NCBI RefSeq assembly: GCF_000702305.1 | Contig: NZ_JNLC01000010.1 | Span: 372,001-436,000 of the forward strand | Length of the DNA: 64,000 nt | Direction: 5' to 3' | From: Allobosea sp. 117 | Lineage (GTDB): Bacteria > Pseudomonadota > Alphaproteobacteria > Rhizobiales > Xanthobacteraceae | Shown here: positions 41,494 to 49,846 of the stretch, piece by piece | How positions within the stretch are numbered: the stretch's first letter is position 1 | How the letters are laid out: each line of letters begins with the position of its first letter | Made by a program: the position numbers and the translations under genes | Notes under the pieces: model-generated | The model's database searches: none | Told to the model about the DNA's origin: nothing | The model's input: the letters and a program-made list of their open reading frames with translations, nothing else

Positions 41494-43479
41494 GTGTTTG
41501 ACCGGACGAATCTCCAGGTTCTGGCGAACCACGCCCGCGCGGCGGCCGAGAACATGGCCCATACCCTGCACCGCACCGCGCACTCGGCCTTCGTCAAGGA
41601 GACGCAGGATTTCACCGTGATGCTGATGGACCGTTCGGGGGCGACCTTCGCCGTACCGATGGAGCTCGGCGCCACCTGGTATCCGGGGCTTTCCTATGCG
41701 CGCGCCATCGCGATGGTCGACGACTACCGGCCGGGCGACGTCGCCTTCACCAACGATCCCTATTCCGGCCACGTCGCCACCCACGCGCCGGACACGCATC
41801 TGTGGAAGCCGGTCTTCGTCGACGGCGAGATCGTCGCCTGGACCGGCGGGCACATCCACAACACCGACATGGGCGGCGCGGTGCCGGCCTCGCTGAGCCG
41901 CGCGCTGACCGAGATCCACCAGGAAGGCATCCGCTTTCCGCCGATGAAGCTCGTGAACGAAGGTGTGTTCGACGAGCAGATCCTGCGGATCATGAGCACC
42001 AATGTCCGCAAGCCCGACCTCAACATCGGCGACATCAAGGCGCTGGTCGGCGCGCTGAACACGGGCGAGCGGAAGATACAGGCCATGGTGAGGAAGTTCG
42101 GCAAGGCCGCCTTCCTGGAAGGCGTCGCCGCCCTCATCGACCATGCGGAGGCGCAGGCGCGCGATGTGCTGCGTTCCATGCCCGACGGCACGTGGGAATT
42201 CGCCGACTATGCCGACGAGGATTCGGTCGAGGCCAATCCCTGCCGCCTCAAGCTGGTGCTGACGATCAGGGGCGACGAGGCGGTGCTGGACTTCACCGGC
42301 TCCGACCCGCAGCTCGGCTCCTCGCTCAACGTGCCCTCGGGCGGCGACCCGCGCCACACCATGCTGCTCGTCGGCGTCTACTACGTGCTTTACACGCTCA
42401 ATCCCAAGATCCTGCTCAATACCGGGCTCACCCGCCCCTTCACCTGCATCACCCCGCAGGGTTCCGTGCTGAACCCGGTCCACCCGGCGGCGGTGGGCAT
42501 GCGTTCCCTCACCTGTGCCCGGCTGCGGTCGGTCATCTTCGGCGCCTTCTCGCAGGCGGTGCCCGAGCGCCTGCCCGCGGCGCCGGCCGGCAACAACTGC
42601 ATCGTCAACGTCATGACCACCGATGAGCGTACCAGCCGCACCGTGATCGCGGCGGTGAATCCGGTGGTGGGCGGCGGCGGGGGGATGCCGCATCGCGACG
42701 GCACCAACGGATCGGGCGCCGACGCCGCCTATCTCAAGAACACGCCCATCGAGATCACCGAGACCGAGACCCCCGTCGAGTTCCTGAAATACGGTCTCGC
42801 GCAGGACAGCGGTGGTGCCGGCCGCTGGCGCGGAGGCCTCGCGACCGAGATGGCGTTCCGCGTCTTCGCGCCGGATTCGAAGATCACCGCCCGCAATCGC
42901 GACCGCAGCTTCTTCCGCCCCTGGGGCGTGCTGGGTGGCAAGGCGGCCGGCCTGTCGGACATGGTCGTCAATCCGGGAACGGACCGCGAGCGGCGGCTTG
43001 GAAACATCGATACGGCGGTCCTGCAGCCGGGCGACGTTCTCGAAATCCGCTCCGCCGGCGGCGGCGGGCGTGGCGATCCCTATCAGCGCGAGCCCTGGCG
43101 CGTCGCGCTGGACGTGCAGCGCGGCTATGTCTCCCCCGCCGCGGCTGAGCGCGACTACGGCGTCGTCATCCGTGACGGAGAGCTCGACGGGCAGGCGACC
43201 GCGTGGCTGCGCGCGCGGCATGAGCACCCCGCCGGCCATTTCGATTTCGGCCCCGAGCGCGAGGGCTACGAGGCCCAGTGGACCGCAGCGGCCTATGACC
43301 GGCTGAACGCCATTCTGGACGCCCTGCCGATCCACTGGCGGTTCTTCACCAAGACGGAGGTCTTCCGCCGGATGAAGGGACGCGCGGGCGCGAAGGGGGT
43401 GGAGGCCGCCTTTGACGCGGTATGCGAGCGCTTTCCGGAGCTGCCGCGACCCGGCTTCGTGCGCGAGGCGGCGGAATGA
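41494..43479 (+). CDS. hyuB: Hydantoinase/oxoprolinase subunit B (HyuB)
   Basis: A 661-residue partner of HyuA. It has the Hydantoinase_B pattern AFVKETQDFTVMLMDRSG, the conserved TNDPYSGHVATHAPDT, WTGGHIHNTDMGGAVPASLS and the late GGAGRWRGGLATEMAFRVFAP. It starts at GTG with GGAG six bases upstream. A C-terminal extension of about 100 residues (from about 560) follows the usual domain. Its stop overlaps the ATG of the ferredoxin-like gene, so hydrolysis of the ring and oxidation of the product are encoded on one transcript. Confidence 0.9.
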   Translation: MFDRTNLQVLANHARAAAENMAHTLHRTAHSAFVKETQDFTVMLMDRSGATFAVPMELGATWYPGLSYARAIAMVDDYRPGDVAFTNDPYSGHVATHAPDTHLWKPVFVDGEIVAWTGGHIHNTDMGGAVPASLSRALTEIHQEGIRFPPMKLVNEGVFDEQILRIMSTNVRKPDLNIGDIKALVGALNTGERKIQAMVRKFGKAAFLEGVAALIDHAEAQARDVLRSMPDGTWEFADYADEDSVEANPCRLKLVLTIRGDEAVLDFTGSDPQLGSSLNVPSGGDPRHTMLLVGVYYVLYTLNPKILLNTGLTRPFTCITPQGSVLNPVHPAAVGMRSLTCARLRSVIFGAFSQAVPERLPAAPAGNNCIVNVMTTDERTSRTVIAAVNPVVGGGGGMPHRDGTNGSGADAAYLKNTPIEITETETPVEFLKYGLAQDSGGAGRWRGGLATEMAFRVFAPDSKITARNRDRSFFRPWGVLGGKAAGLSDMVVNPGTDRERRLGNIDTAVLQPGDVLEIRSAGGGGRGDPYQREPWRVALDVQRGYVSPAAAERDYGVVIRDGELDGQATAWLRARHEHPAGHFDFGPEREGYEAQWTAAAYDRLNAILDALPIHWRFFTKTEVFRRMKGRAGAKGVEAAFDAVCERFPELPRPGFVREAAE

Positions 43480-43778
43480 ACGCGGCCGGTCGTCTCGTGC
43501 GGCTGGCCGAGCATGACCGGGCGCCGGTGCGCTTCTCGCTCGACGGCCATGCATCGGATGCACTGGAAGGCGACACGGTGCTGACCGCGATCCTCCTGTC
43601 GGCGGGTGCCGTGCGCGCTCCGGAGTTCGGAACCGAGCCGCGGGCCGGCTTCTGCCTGATGGGCGCGTGCCAGGATTGCTGGGTCTGGCAGGAGGATGGC
43701 CCGCGCCTGCGCGCCTGTTCGACGCCGATCGCCGAGGGCCTGCGCCTTCTGACCGCCCCGCCGGAGAACTGGCCGTGA
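43476..43778 (+). CDS. Small [2Fe-2S] subunit of a heteromeric oxidoreductase (HcnA-like)
   Basis: A 100-residue ferredoxin-like protein with four cysteines in the plant-type pattern C-x4-C-x2-C-x12-C (Cys60, 65, 68 and 81 in GFCLMGACQDCWV and RACS). The short length matches HcnA-like subunits of hydrogen cyanide synthase, opine oxidase or D-hydroxyproline dehydrogenase. It overlaps HyuB upstream and the flavoprotein downstream by 4 bases each. It would carry electrons between the two flavin subunits. Confidence 0.88.
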   Translation: MNAAGRLVRLAEHDRAPVRFSLDGHASDALEGDTVLTAILLSAGAVRAPEFGTEPRAGFCLMGACQDCWVWQEDGPRLRACSTPIAEGLRLLTAPPENWP

Positions 43779-45139
43779 GCGAGACGCCGCCGCGCGTGGT
43801 GATCGTGGGCGCCGGCCCCGCCGGTATCCGCGCCGCCGAGGTATTGGTGGCCGCCGGTCTGCGCCCGACCGTAATCGACGAGGGAGCACGTGCCGGCGGC
43901 CAGATCTATCGCCGCCCTCCCGTCGGATTCACGCGCACCCCGAAGCAGCTCTACGGCTCGGAGGCCGCCAAGGCTAAGGCGCTTCATGACATCTTCGACC
44001 GGGTGAGCGCCGAGGGGCGCCTGATCCATCGCCCGCGCAGCTCCGTCATCGCCGTGCGCGACGGCGTCCTGCATGTGCTTGAGGACGCGGCGCTGCGCCA
44101 GCTTCCCTATGATCGCCTGATCCTCGCCACCGGCGCCTCGGACCGCGTCGCCCCGATACCGGGCTGGCAGAATCCCGGCGTCTACAGCCTCGGGGCGGCG
44201 CAGATCGCGCTCAAGGCCCAGGGCGTCGCGCTCGGGCGCCGTGTTCTCCTCGCCGGATCGGGGCCGTTGCTGACGCTCGTCGGCACGCAGCTCCTCAAGG
44301 CGGGAGCCGATGTGGCGGCCGTGCTGGACACGTCCGCCTGGCGCCGGCAGATGAGTGGGATTTCGGGACTGGCCGCCCGGCCGGTCTTCGCGCTGCGCGG
44401 ATTGGCGATGCGGGCAAGGCTGGGCGGGCGCTACCGCGCGGGAGTGGTGCTGGAGGGGATCGAGGCCGATGCATCCGGCCCCGTCGCGGTCCACTGGCGG
44501 GATGCCGGCGGCCGGAACCGCCGCACCGAATGCGACACGGTCGCGCTGGGCTGGCATCTCCGGGCGGAGACGCATCTCGCCGATCTGGCCGGATGCAGCT
44601 TCGCCTACGATCCCGACTGGAGCCAGTGGCTGCCACGAACCGACCCGATGGGCCGCGCCGGCAACGGCGTCTATCTTGCCGGTGATGGCCTGCGCCTGCT
44701 CGGCTCGGACGGCGCCGAACGCGCCGGACGTCTCGCCGCCGCCGCATGCCTCACCGATCTCGGTCTGCCGACCGTGTCCGTCGCGGCCGATCTGCGCAGG
44801 CTCGCACGGCTCGATCGCTTCGCCCGCGGCCTGGCGCGGGCCTTCCCCTGGCCGGCGGCGATGGTGCGGGCCCTGCCCGACGAAACTGTCCTGTGCCGAT
44901 GCGAAGGCGTGTCGGTCGGCGAATTGCGCCAGAGCGTCGCCTTCGGCGGCGCCGAGGCCAACCGGGCGAAATCATTGTCGCGCGTCGGCATGGGGCGATG
45001 CCAGGGGCGCTATTGCCAACTGGCCGGTGCCGAGCTCATCGCGGCGCAGGCCGGATGCGCGCCGGGCGAGGTCGGTCGGCTGCGCGGCCAGGCGCCCGTC
45101 CGGCCGCTGCCGGTCGGTGCCTGCCTGCATGAGGGCTGA
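43775..45139 (+). CDS. FAD/NAD(P)-binding oxidoreductase with BFD-type iron-sulfur domain (HcnB/OoxA-like)
   Basis: A 454-residue flavoprotein starting at a GTG inside the previous stop. The first dinucleotide fold is VIVGAGPAGIRAAEVL (9-24), and GGQIYRR follows. A second nucleotide fold is RRVLLAGSGPLLTLVG (155-170). The C-terminal BFD-like cluster site has Cys374, 376, 409 and 414 (VLCRCEG and MGRCQGRYC). This architecture matches the alpha subunit of HcnABC, opine oxidase and related heterotrimeric dehydrogenases. The missing DadA-type subunit is probably the divergent gene at 37175-38293. Confidence 0.88.
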   Translation: MSETPPRVVIVGAGPAGIRAAEVLVAAGLRPTVIDEGARAGGQIYRRPPVGFTRTPKQLYGSEAAKAKALHDIFDRVSAEGRLIHRPRSSVIAVRDGVLHVLEDAALRQLPYDRLILATGASDRVAPIPGWQNPGVYSLGAAQIALKAQGVALGRRVLLAGSGPLLTLVGTQLLKAGADVAAVLDTSAWRRQMSGISGLAARPVFALRGLAMRARLGGRYRAGVVLEGIEADASGPVAVHWRDAGGRNRRTECDTVALGWHLRAETHLADLAGCSFAYDPDWSQWLPRTDPMGRAGNGVYLAGDGLRLLGSDGAERAGRLAAAACLTDLGLPTVSVAADLRRLARLDRFARGLARAFPWPAAMVRALPDETVLCRCEGVSVGELRQSVAFGGAEANRAKSLSRVGMGRCQGRYCQLAGAELIAAQAGCAPGEVGRLRGQAPVRPLPVGACLHEG

Positions 45140-45143
45140 CGCC

Positions 45144-45233
45144 ATGTCGCGAACCGCGCTTGTCGGCTCGGGCCGCGGCGCCGCACTTGTCACACGAAGC
45201 ATGGATGCCGGCGCACTGCGCGCCGCATCGTGA
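45144..45233 (+). pseudogene. 29-codon ORF, possible remnant of a short-chain dehydrogenase
   Basis: The peptide begins MSRTALVGSGRG and continues AALVTRSMDAGALRAAS before a stop. It resembles the first 30 residues of short-chain dehydrogenases (MSRTALVTGxxRGIG...) with two residues of the TGxxxGxG loop lost and the rest of the gene gone. GAGGG lies eight bases before the ATG, so it could still be translated. It may equally be a chance ORF. It sits between the HcnB-like gene and the aldehyde dehydrogenase. Confidence 0.3.
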
Positions 45234-45244
45234 AAGGGTCTGCC

Positions 45245-46708
45245 ATGTCGCTGTCGTTCGATCCGAAATCCGTCGCCCTGCCGACCGGCCACTTCATCGG
45301 CGGCACCTATGTCTCCGGGCCGGCCGAGATCGACGTCGTCGCGCCCTCGGATGGCCGCGGGCTTGCAGCCATACCGACGGCAGATGTCGGTGTGGTCGAT
45401 CAGGCGGTCCAGGCCGCCAAGGCTGCGCTCGTCACCTCGGGCTGGGCTTCGGTGCGCCCGCGCGAGCGGGTGCGCGCCCTGCACGCCTGGGCCGACCTCA
45501 TCGAGGCCGAGGCGCAGACCCTTGCCCGCATTGAGGCGGTCGCCTCGTCCCGTCCCATTGCCGAGGCTTTGCCCGGCGATGTCATGATCGCGGCCGAGCA
45601 GATCCGCTTCTTCGCCGAATTCGCCGACAAGGAATGCGGCGATCTGGTGCCCACCTCCGACGGCCAGATGGGCTTCATCGCCTCCGAGCCCTATGGCGTC
45701 GTCGGCGCCATCACAGCCTGGAACGTTCCCCTCGCGCTGGCCGGCTGGAAGCTCGGGCCGGCGCTCGCCGCCGGCAACGCCGTGGTGCTGAAGCCGTCGG
45801 AGATGACGCCGTTCTCGACGCTGTATCTGGCCGAGCTCTCGGTGCGCGCCGGCCTGCCGGCCGGGCTGATCAACATCGTCCTCGGCGACGGCCCGACCAC
45901 CGGCGCGGCCCTCGTCGCGCATCCCGAGATCGGCAAGATCTCGTTTACCGGCTCGACCCGTGCCGGAGCGGCGATCATGGAGAACATCGCCCGCACGGGA
46001 ATCAAGCCGATGACGCTGGAACTCGGGGGCAAGTCACCGCAGCTCGTCTTCGCCGATGCGGATCTCGATCTCGCCGCCCAGTGCATCGCCCGCGGCATCC
46101 TCGGCAATGCCGGGCAGGGATGCGTGGCCGGGTCCCGCGTAATCGCGGCTCGCGAGATCGCCGACGAGCTGTCGGATCGCATAGCGGCGCGGATGCAGGC
46201 CATCGCGCCGGGACCGACCTGGGAGGAAACCTCCACCTATTCGCCGATCATTTCGGAAAGGCAGCTTCAGCGGATCGACGGCATCGTCGATGCCGCCCGC
46301 GCTGGCGGAGCTGACGTGCTGTGCGGCGGTGCCCGCATCGAGCGCGAAGGCACCTTCTATCAGCCGACGATCCTTGCGCGGGTCGCCGGGGGATCGGTTG
46401 CGCTGGCCGAGGAGATATTCGGCCCGGTGCTGACGCTTCAGCCGTTCGACACGGAAGAGGAAGCCCTCGAGCTGTCCCGCCACCCGACCTATGGCCTGTG
46501 CTCGGGCCTTTTCACCCGCGACTTGTCACGGACGATGCGTATGGTGAGGAAGCTCGAGGCCGGGGCGGTCTGGGTCAATCGCTATGGTCGCTCGCGGGAC
46601 CACATCCTGCCGACGGGCGGCTGGAAGGCCTCGGGCCTCGGCAAGGACCTCGGGCGCGAAGCCTACCTCGCCAACCGGCGTACCAAATCCGTGCTGATCG
46701 ATCTCTAG
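45245..46708 (+). CDS. Aldehyde dehydrogenase of the hydantoinase cluster
   Basis: A 487-residue NAD(P)-dependent dehydrogenase with the full catalytic set: Asn160 (ITAWNVP), Lys183 (VLKPSE), Glu259 (LELGGKSP) and Cys293 (GQGCVAGSR). FTGSTRAG is the coenzyme loop. ATG 45245 follows GAAAGGG by six bases. Within this cluster it would oxidise the aldehyde produced when the flavoenzyme cleaves a C-N bond. It is separated by 14 bases from an aldo/keto reductase. Confidence 0.92.
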   Translation: MSLSFDPKSVALPTGHFIGGTYVSGPAEIDVVAPSDGRGLAAIPTADVGVVDQAVQAAKAALVTSGWASVRPRERVRALHAWADLIEAEAQTLARIEAVASSRPIAEALPGDVMIAAEQIRFFAEFADKECGDLVPTSDGQMGFIASEPYGVVGAITAWNVPLALAGWKLGPALAAGNAVVLKPSEMTPFSTLYLAELSVRAGLPAGLINIVLGDGPTTGAALVAHPEIGKISFTGSTRAGAAIMENIARTGIKPMTLELGGKSPQLVFADADLDLAAQCIARGILGNAGQGCVAGSRVIAAREIADELSDRIAARMQAIAPGPTWEETSTYSPIISERQLQRIDGIVDAARAGGADVLCGGARIEREGTFYQPTILARVAGGSVALAEEIFGPVLTLQPFDTEEEALELSRHPTYGLCSGLFTRDLSRTMRMVRKLEAGAVWVNRYGRSRDHILPTGGWKASGLGKDLGREAYLANRRTKSVLIDL

Positions 46709-46722
46709 CAGGACGCCTGCGA

Positions 46723-47550
46723 ATGATGCCGGCCACGTGTCTTTCGGTGAAGGGCGTCAGCATTCCACAGATCGGTCTGGGCACCTGGCAGCTCGACGGA
46801 GATTTGCTCGCGCGCGCCGTGCATGCGGCGGCTGAGGCGGGGTATCGTCATTTCGATACGGCGCCGCGTTACGAGAACGAAGCCGTCCTGGGAGCGGCGC
46901 TGCGGGACACCGGGCTGGATCGCGGCAGCTACTTCGTGACCACGAAGGTCTGGTACACGGAGTTGTCCGCGTCCGCGCTGCTGCGATCGGCGCGCGCCAG
47001 CGTCGAGCGGCTGGGCATCGGTCCGGTCGATCTCCTGCTGATCCACTGGCCCAGCGCGGATGTGTGCCTCGAAGAAACCATTGAAGCGCTCTGCGAGGCG
47101 CGACGGAGGGGGCTGGCGCGGAATATCGGCGTCTCCAACTTCCCGCTGCCGCTGCTCGAAAAGGCGATCGCTCTTTCCGGCCGGTCCTTGCTGGCGAACC
47201 AGTGCGAATACCATCCTCGCCTCGACCAGTCGGCGCTGATCCAGCGATGCCGGCGGGAGGGCATGGCCTTCATCGCCTATGCGCCGATCGGCAGCGGCCG
47301 GTTGCTCGAAGACCCGATGGTGAACGCGATCGCGCGCTCCCATGGCCGCAGCCCGGCTCAGATCATTCTGCGCTGGCATGTGCAGCAGGGGATCGTGGCT
47401 ATTCCCCGCTCGAGCCGTCCGCAACGCATCGCCGAGAACATCGCCGTCACCGACTTCGCGCTGAGCGATGCCGAGATGGCCCGTCTGCATGCCCTGGCTT
47501 CGCCCGACGGCCGGATATTCGATCCGGAGTGGGCGCCGGCATGGGACTAG
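46723..47550 (+). CDS. Aldo/keto reductase
   Basis: A 275-residue NADPH-dependent TIM-barrel reductase of the 2,5-diketo-D-gluconate reductase-like group. Motifs are IPQIGLGTWQL, GYRHFDTAPRYENEAVLG (catalytic Asp and Tyr), FVTTKVW (Lys), VDLLLIHWP (His), NIGVSNFPLPLLE and IPRSSRPQRIAENI for the cofactor phosphate. It is the last gene of the hydantoinase cluster and converges on the sensor kinase gene. It may reduce the same aldehyde the neighbouring dehydrogenase oxidises, or a different carbonyl. Confidence 0.9.
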   Translation: MMPATCLSVKGVSIPQIGLGTWQLDGDLLARAVHAAAEAGYRHFDTAPRYENEAVLGAALRDTGLDRGSYFVTTKVWYTELSASALLRSARASVERLGIGPVDLLLIHWPSADVCLEETIEALCEARRRGLARNIGVSNFPLPLLEKAIALSGRSLLANQCEYHPRLDQSALIQRCRREGMAFIAYAPIGSGRLLEDPMVNAIARSHGRSPAQIILRWHVQQGIVAIPRSSRPQRIAENIAVTDFALSDAEMARLHALASPDGRIFDPEWAPAWD

Positions 47551-47589
47551 CCGATAGGGGATAGTTGCGTCGTCGCTGCGCTGCGCGAC

Positions 47590-48891
47590 TTACGCCGAAG
47601 AAAGCTGCGTTTGCGAGACGTCCCCTCCACCCTCGCAGCCGGTCAGGGGGAATTCGAGGCGCTGCTCGAGGCCTCCTCCGGGCAGGTTCCGCAAGGCCAG
47701 AGAGCCGCCGTGATTCACGATGATCTCCCGCGCGATGGCAAGGCCGAGGCCGGCGCCCGGAATGGGCGCGCCGCGTGCCGGATCGATGCGGAAGAACGGC
47801 TCGAAGACCCGGGCCAGCATGTGCTCCGGTATGCCGGGCCCGCGATCCTCGATCCGGATCACCGCGCGTCCGTTTTCCATGTCCAGGCGAAGGCGCCCCT
47901 CGCGGCCATGCGTGGCGGCGTTGATGGTCAGGTTGCGTATCGCCCGTTTCAGGGCGAGCGGACGGCCGAGAACGGTGAGCGGCCGGGCGGCGCCGAGCGC
48001 GACGTTCATGCCGATTTCCTTGAGCTCGGCGACGACCTCCCGGACCAGCTCATCGATGCGCACGGGCGAGCGGGAACTGGCATCGACCTCCTCGCGAACC
48101 AGGCGGATGGCGCTGTCGGCGATACGGTCGAGCTCGTCGAGATCGGCGATCCAGGTCTCCCGCTCGCCATCCTCCAGGAACTCGGCGCGCAGGCGCATGC
48201 GCGTCATCGGCGTTCGCAGATCGTGCCCGGCCGCCGCGACGATGCGGATGCGGCTCTCCATGGCGCTTTTCAGCCGCGACGAGAGCAGGTTGATCGCCCG
48301 CGCCGCGGCGCGCACCTCGGTGGGACCCTGCTCGGGGAGCGGGGGCAACTCGCCGTCCGGCCCGATGGCGGCGACCGTGCGTTCCAGCAGGGCAAGCGGT
48401 GCCGTGAGGCGCCGGACCGCGAATATCATCACCCCCGTGGTGCCCAGCGCGATCAGCACCGCCCATCCCGCGAGGGCGCGGCTGTTGTCCGGGGGCGGCA
48501 TCAGCGCAAAGGGCAGGATGATCCAGCGCCCGTCGGATAGCTGGACGGAGATCACCGGCTGGCTCGCCCCGCTGGGGTGGGTCACCCGCACGCTCTCGGT
48601 TCGTCCCTTCCGCGCCAGCGCCGCCGTCAGCCCGCGCGTCGCTTCTTCCGCGACCGGTCCGCCCACCGGCGCGCGCGCGATGCCGGCGAAGCCGTCGACC
48701 GCAATCTCGGTCGAGCTCGGCGCGCGGTCGAGGAGATCCGCAATCAGGACGATCTGCGCCGCGGCGGCATCCTCCGCCGTCTGGAAGCGGGGCGGCGACA
48801 GGAGCAGGAAGGACAGTCCCGTCGCCAGCAGGACGACCAGCAGGACTGCGGCGACCAGCAGGACGGTCAGCTTGGCGCGCAGCGTGCTCAT
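47590..48891 (-). CDS. Two-component sensor histidine kinase
   Basis: A 433-residue membrane kinase. Helix 1 is at about 8-31 and helix 2 at about 138-158, enclosing a short periplasmic sensor (about 33-137) with basic/proline-rich patches. A HAMP region follows (RRLTAPLALLERTV). The H-box AAAGHDLRTPMTRMR carries the phosphorylated His223. The N-box is LTINAATHG, and the G-boxes IEDRGPGIP and GAGLGLAI are intact. It overlaps the response regulator by ATGA. A longer reading upstream merges into the regulator's reading space and is spurious. The signal is unknown, but the divergent secreted protein suggests an envelope cue. Confidence 0.92.
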   Translation of the reverse strand: MSTLRAKLTVLLVAAVLLVVLLATGLSFLLLSPPRFQTAEDAAAAQIVLIADLLDRAPSSTEIAVDGFAGIARAPVGGPVAEEATRGLTAALARKGRTESVRVTHPSGASQPVISVQLSDGRWIILPFALMPPPDNSRALAGWAVLIALGTTGVMIFAVRRLTAPLALLERTVAAIGPDGELPPLPEQGPTEVRAAARAINLLSSRLKSAMESRIRIVAAAGHDLRTPMTRMRLRAEFLEDGERETWIADLDELDRIADSAIRLVREEVDASSRSPVRIDELVREVVAELKEIGMNVALGAARPLTVLGRPLALKRAIRNLTINAATHGREGRLRLDMENGRAVIRIEDRGPGIPEHMLARVFEPFFRIDPARGAPIPGAGLGLAIAREIIVNHGGSLALRNLPGGGLEQRLEFPLTGCEGGGDVSQTQLSSA

Positions 48892-49634
48892 GGCGCGCCG
48901 CCCTGCCGGCCGGCGGCGATGTCCGCGCTTTCGACCTCCACGGAAAGCTGATAGCCGCCATTGCGCTGGGTCTTGAACATCTGGAAGCTGCCCGCATCGC
49001 CGAGCTTGCGCCGCAGGCGGCTCATCAGCACGTCGATGGAGCGGTCGAACGCTCCCGCATTCCGCCCCTGCGTAATGTCGAGCAACTGGTCGCGCGAGAG
49101 CACGCGGCCGGGCCGTTCGAGAAAGGCCATCAGGAGGTCGAACTCGGCGGCCGTCAACGGCACTTCCCGTCCCTTGGCGTCGACGACGGCCCGCAGGGCG
49201 GGCCGGGCTACGAAGCCGCTGAAGCGAAAGCTCTGCTGGGGCCCTGCGCCCGTCGTTTCCGGCCCGGACATGCGGCGCATCACGGCGCGGATCCGCGCGA
49301 CCAGCTCGCGCGGGTTGAACGGCTTTCCGAGATAGTCGTCCGCGCCGATCTCGAGGCCGATGATGCGGTCGACGTCCTCCTTCAGCGCGGTGAGCAGGAT
49401 GATCGGCACTCGCGAGCGCGCCCGGAGCGAACGGCACAGATCGAGCCCCGAGACGTCCGGCAGCATCAGGTCGAGCACGACGAAGTCTATGCGTGCGTCG
49501 GCGAGGCAGCGCTCGGCGCTGCGCCCGTCCTCCGCCAGCGATACCCGGAAGCCCTGTGCCTGCAGGTAGCGTCCGAGCAGCTTGCGGATTTCCTGATCGT
49601 CGTCGACGACGAGAATGTGCGGATTGGAATCCAA
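48888..49634 (-). CDS. OmpR-family response regulator
   Basis: A 248-residue regulator from a TTG start at 49634, which has AGGA about eight bases upstream. The receiver domain (ILVVDDDQ; phosphoacceptor Asp55 in FVVLDLMLPD; Lys in LGKPFNPREL) is followed by a winged-helix DNA-binding domain (about 145-240: VPLTAAEFDLLMAFLERPGRVLSRDQLL and FDRSIDVLMSRLRRKLGD). An in-frame ATG at 49745 would add 37 poorly conserved residues and cross the repeat-rich promoter. It probably binds the GGGAAA repeats at 49727-49795 and controls the divergent gene and itself. Confidence 0.9.
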   Translation of the reverse strand: MDSNPHILVVDDDQEIRKLLGRYLQAQGFRVSLAEDGRSAERCLADARIDFVVLDLMLPDVSGLDLCRSLRARSRVPIILLTALKEDVDRIIGLEIGADDYLGKPFNPRELVARIRAVMRRMSGPETTGAGPQQSFRFSGFVARPALRAVVDAKGREVPLTAAEFDLLMAFLERPGRVLSRDQLLDITQGRNAGAFDRSIDVLMSRLRRKLGDAGSFQMFKTQRNGGYQLSVEVESADIAAGRQGGAP

Positions 49635-49726
49635 CGGCGTTTTCCTGGCGGCTGATCGAAAATCCCTAGCTGACGTCCCGCGCTGTCGTCGAAAAGAATG
49701 GCAATCGAGTGTTGCTGCAAGCCTCA

Positions 49727-49795
49727 GGGAAATATTGGGAAACAAAAGGACGGCCGCCGGGAAACGCCGGGAAATATGCAGACCTCGGCGGGAAA
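49727..49795. promoter_or_regulatory. Phased GGGAAA direct repeats, likely response-regulator binding array
   Basis: Five identical hexamers start at 49727, 49737, 49759, 49769 and 49790. The spacings of 10, 22, 10 and 21 keep all sites on one helix face. OmpR-type regulators bind as dimers to direct repeats spaced 10-11 bases, which fits two tandem pairs plus a single site. The array lies between the response regulator and the divergent secreted protein. Confidence 0.75.
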
Positions 49796-49846
49796 CTAAG
49801 CTCCATCAGGCTGCGCTGCGTTCGACAACGGACACAGGAGTTGGAG

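Noticed and set aside
39406-43479. Acetone/acetophenone carboxylase for HyuA/HyuB
   Set aside because: The two-gene arrangement could fit, but no small third subunit of acetone carboxylase is present, and the neighbours (amine-type flavoenzymes) favour a hydantoinase role. It is not excluded.
47590-49437. A 615-codon version of the histidine kinase
   Set aside because: The extension runs through the response regulator in another frame. The ATG at 48891 starts right before the first membrane helix.
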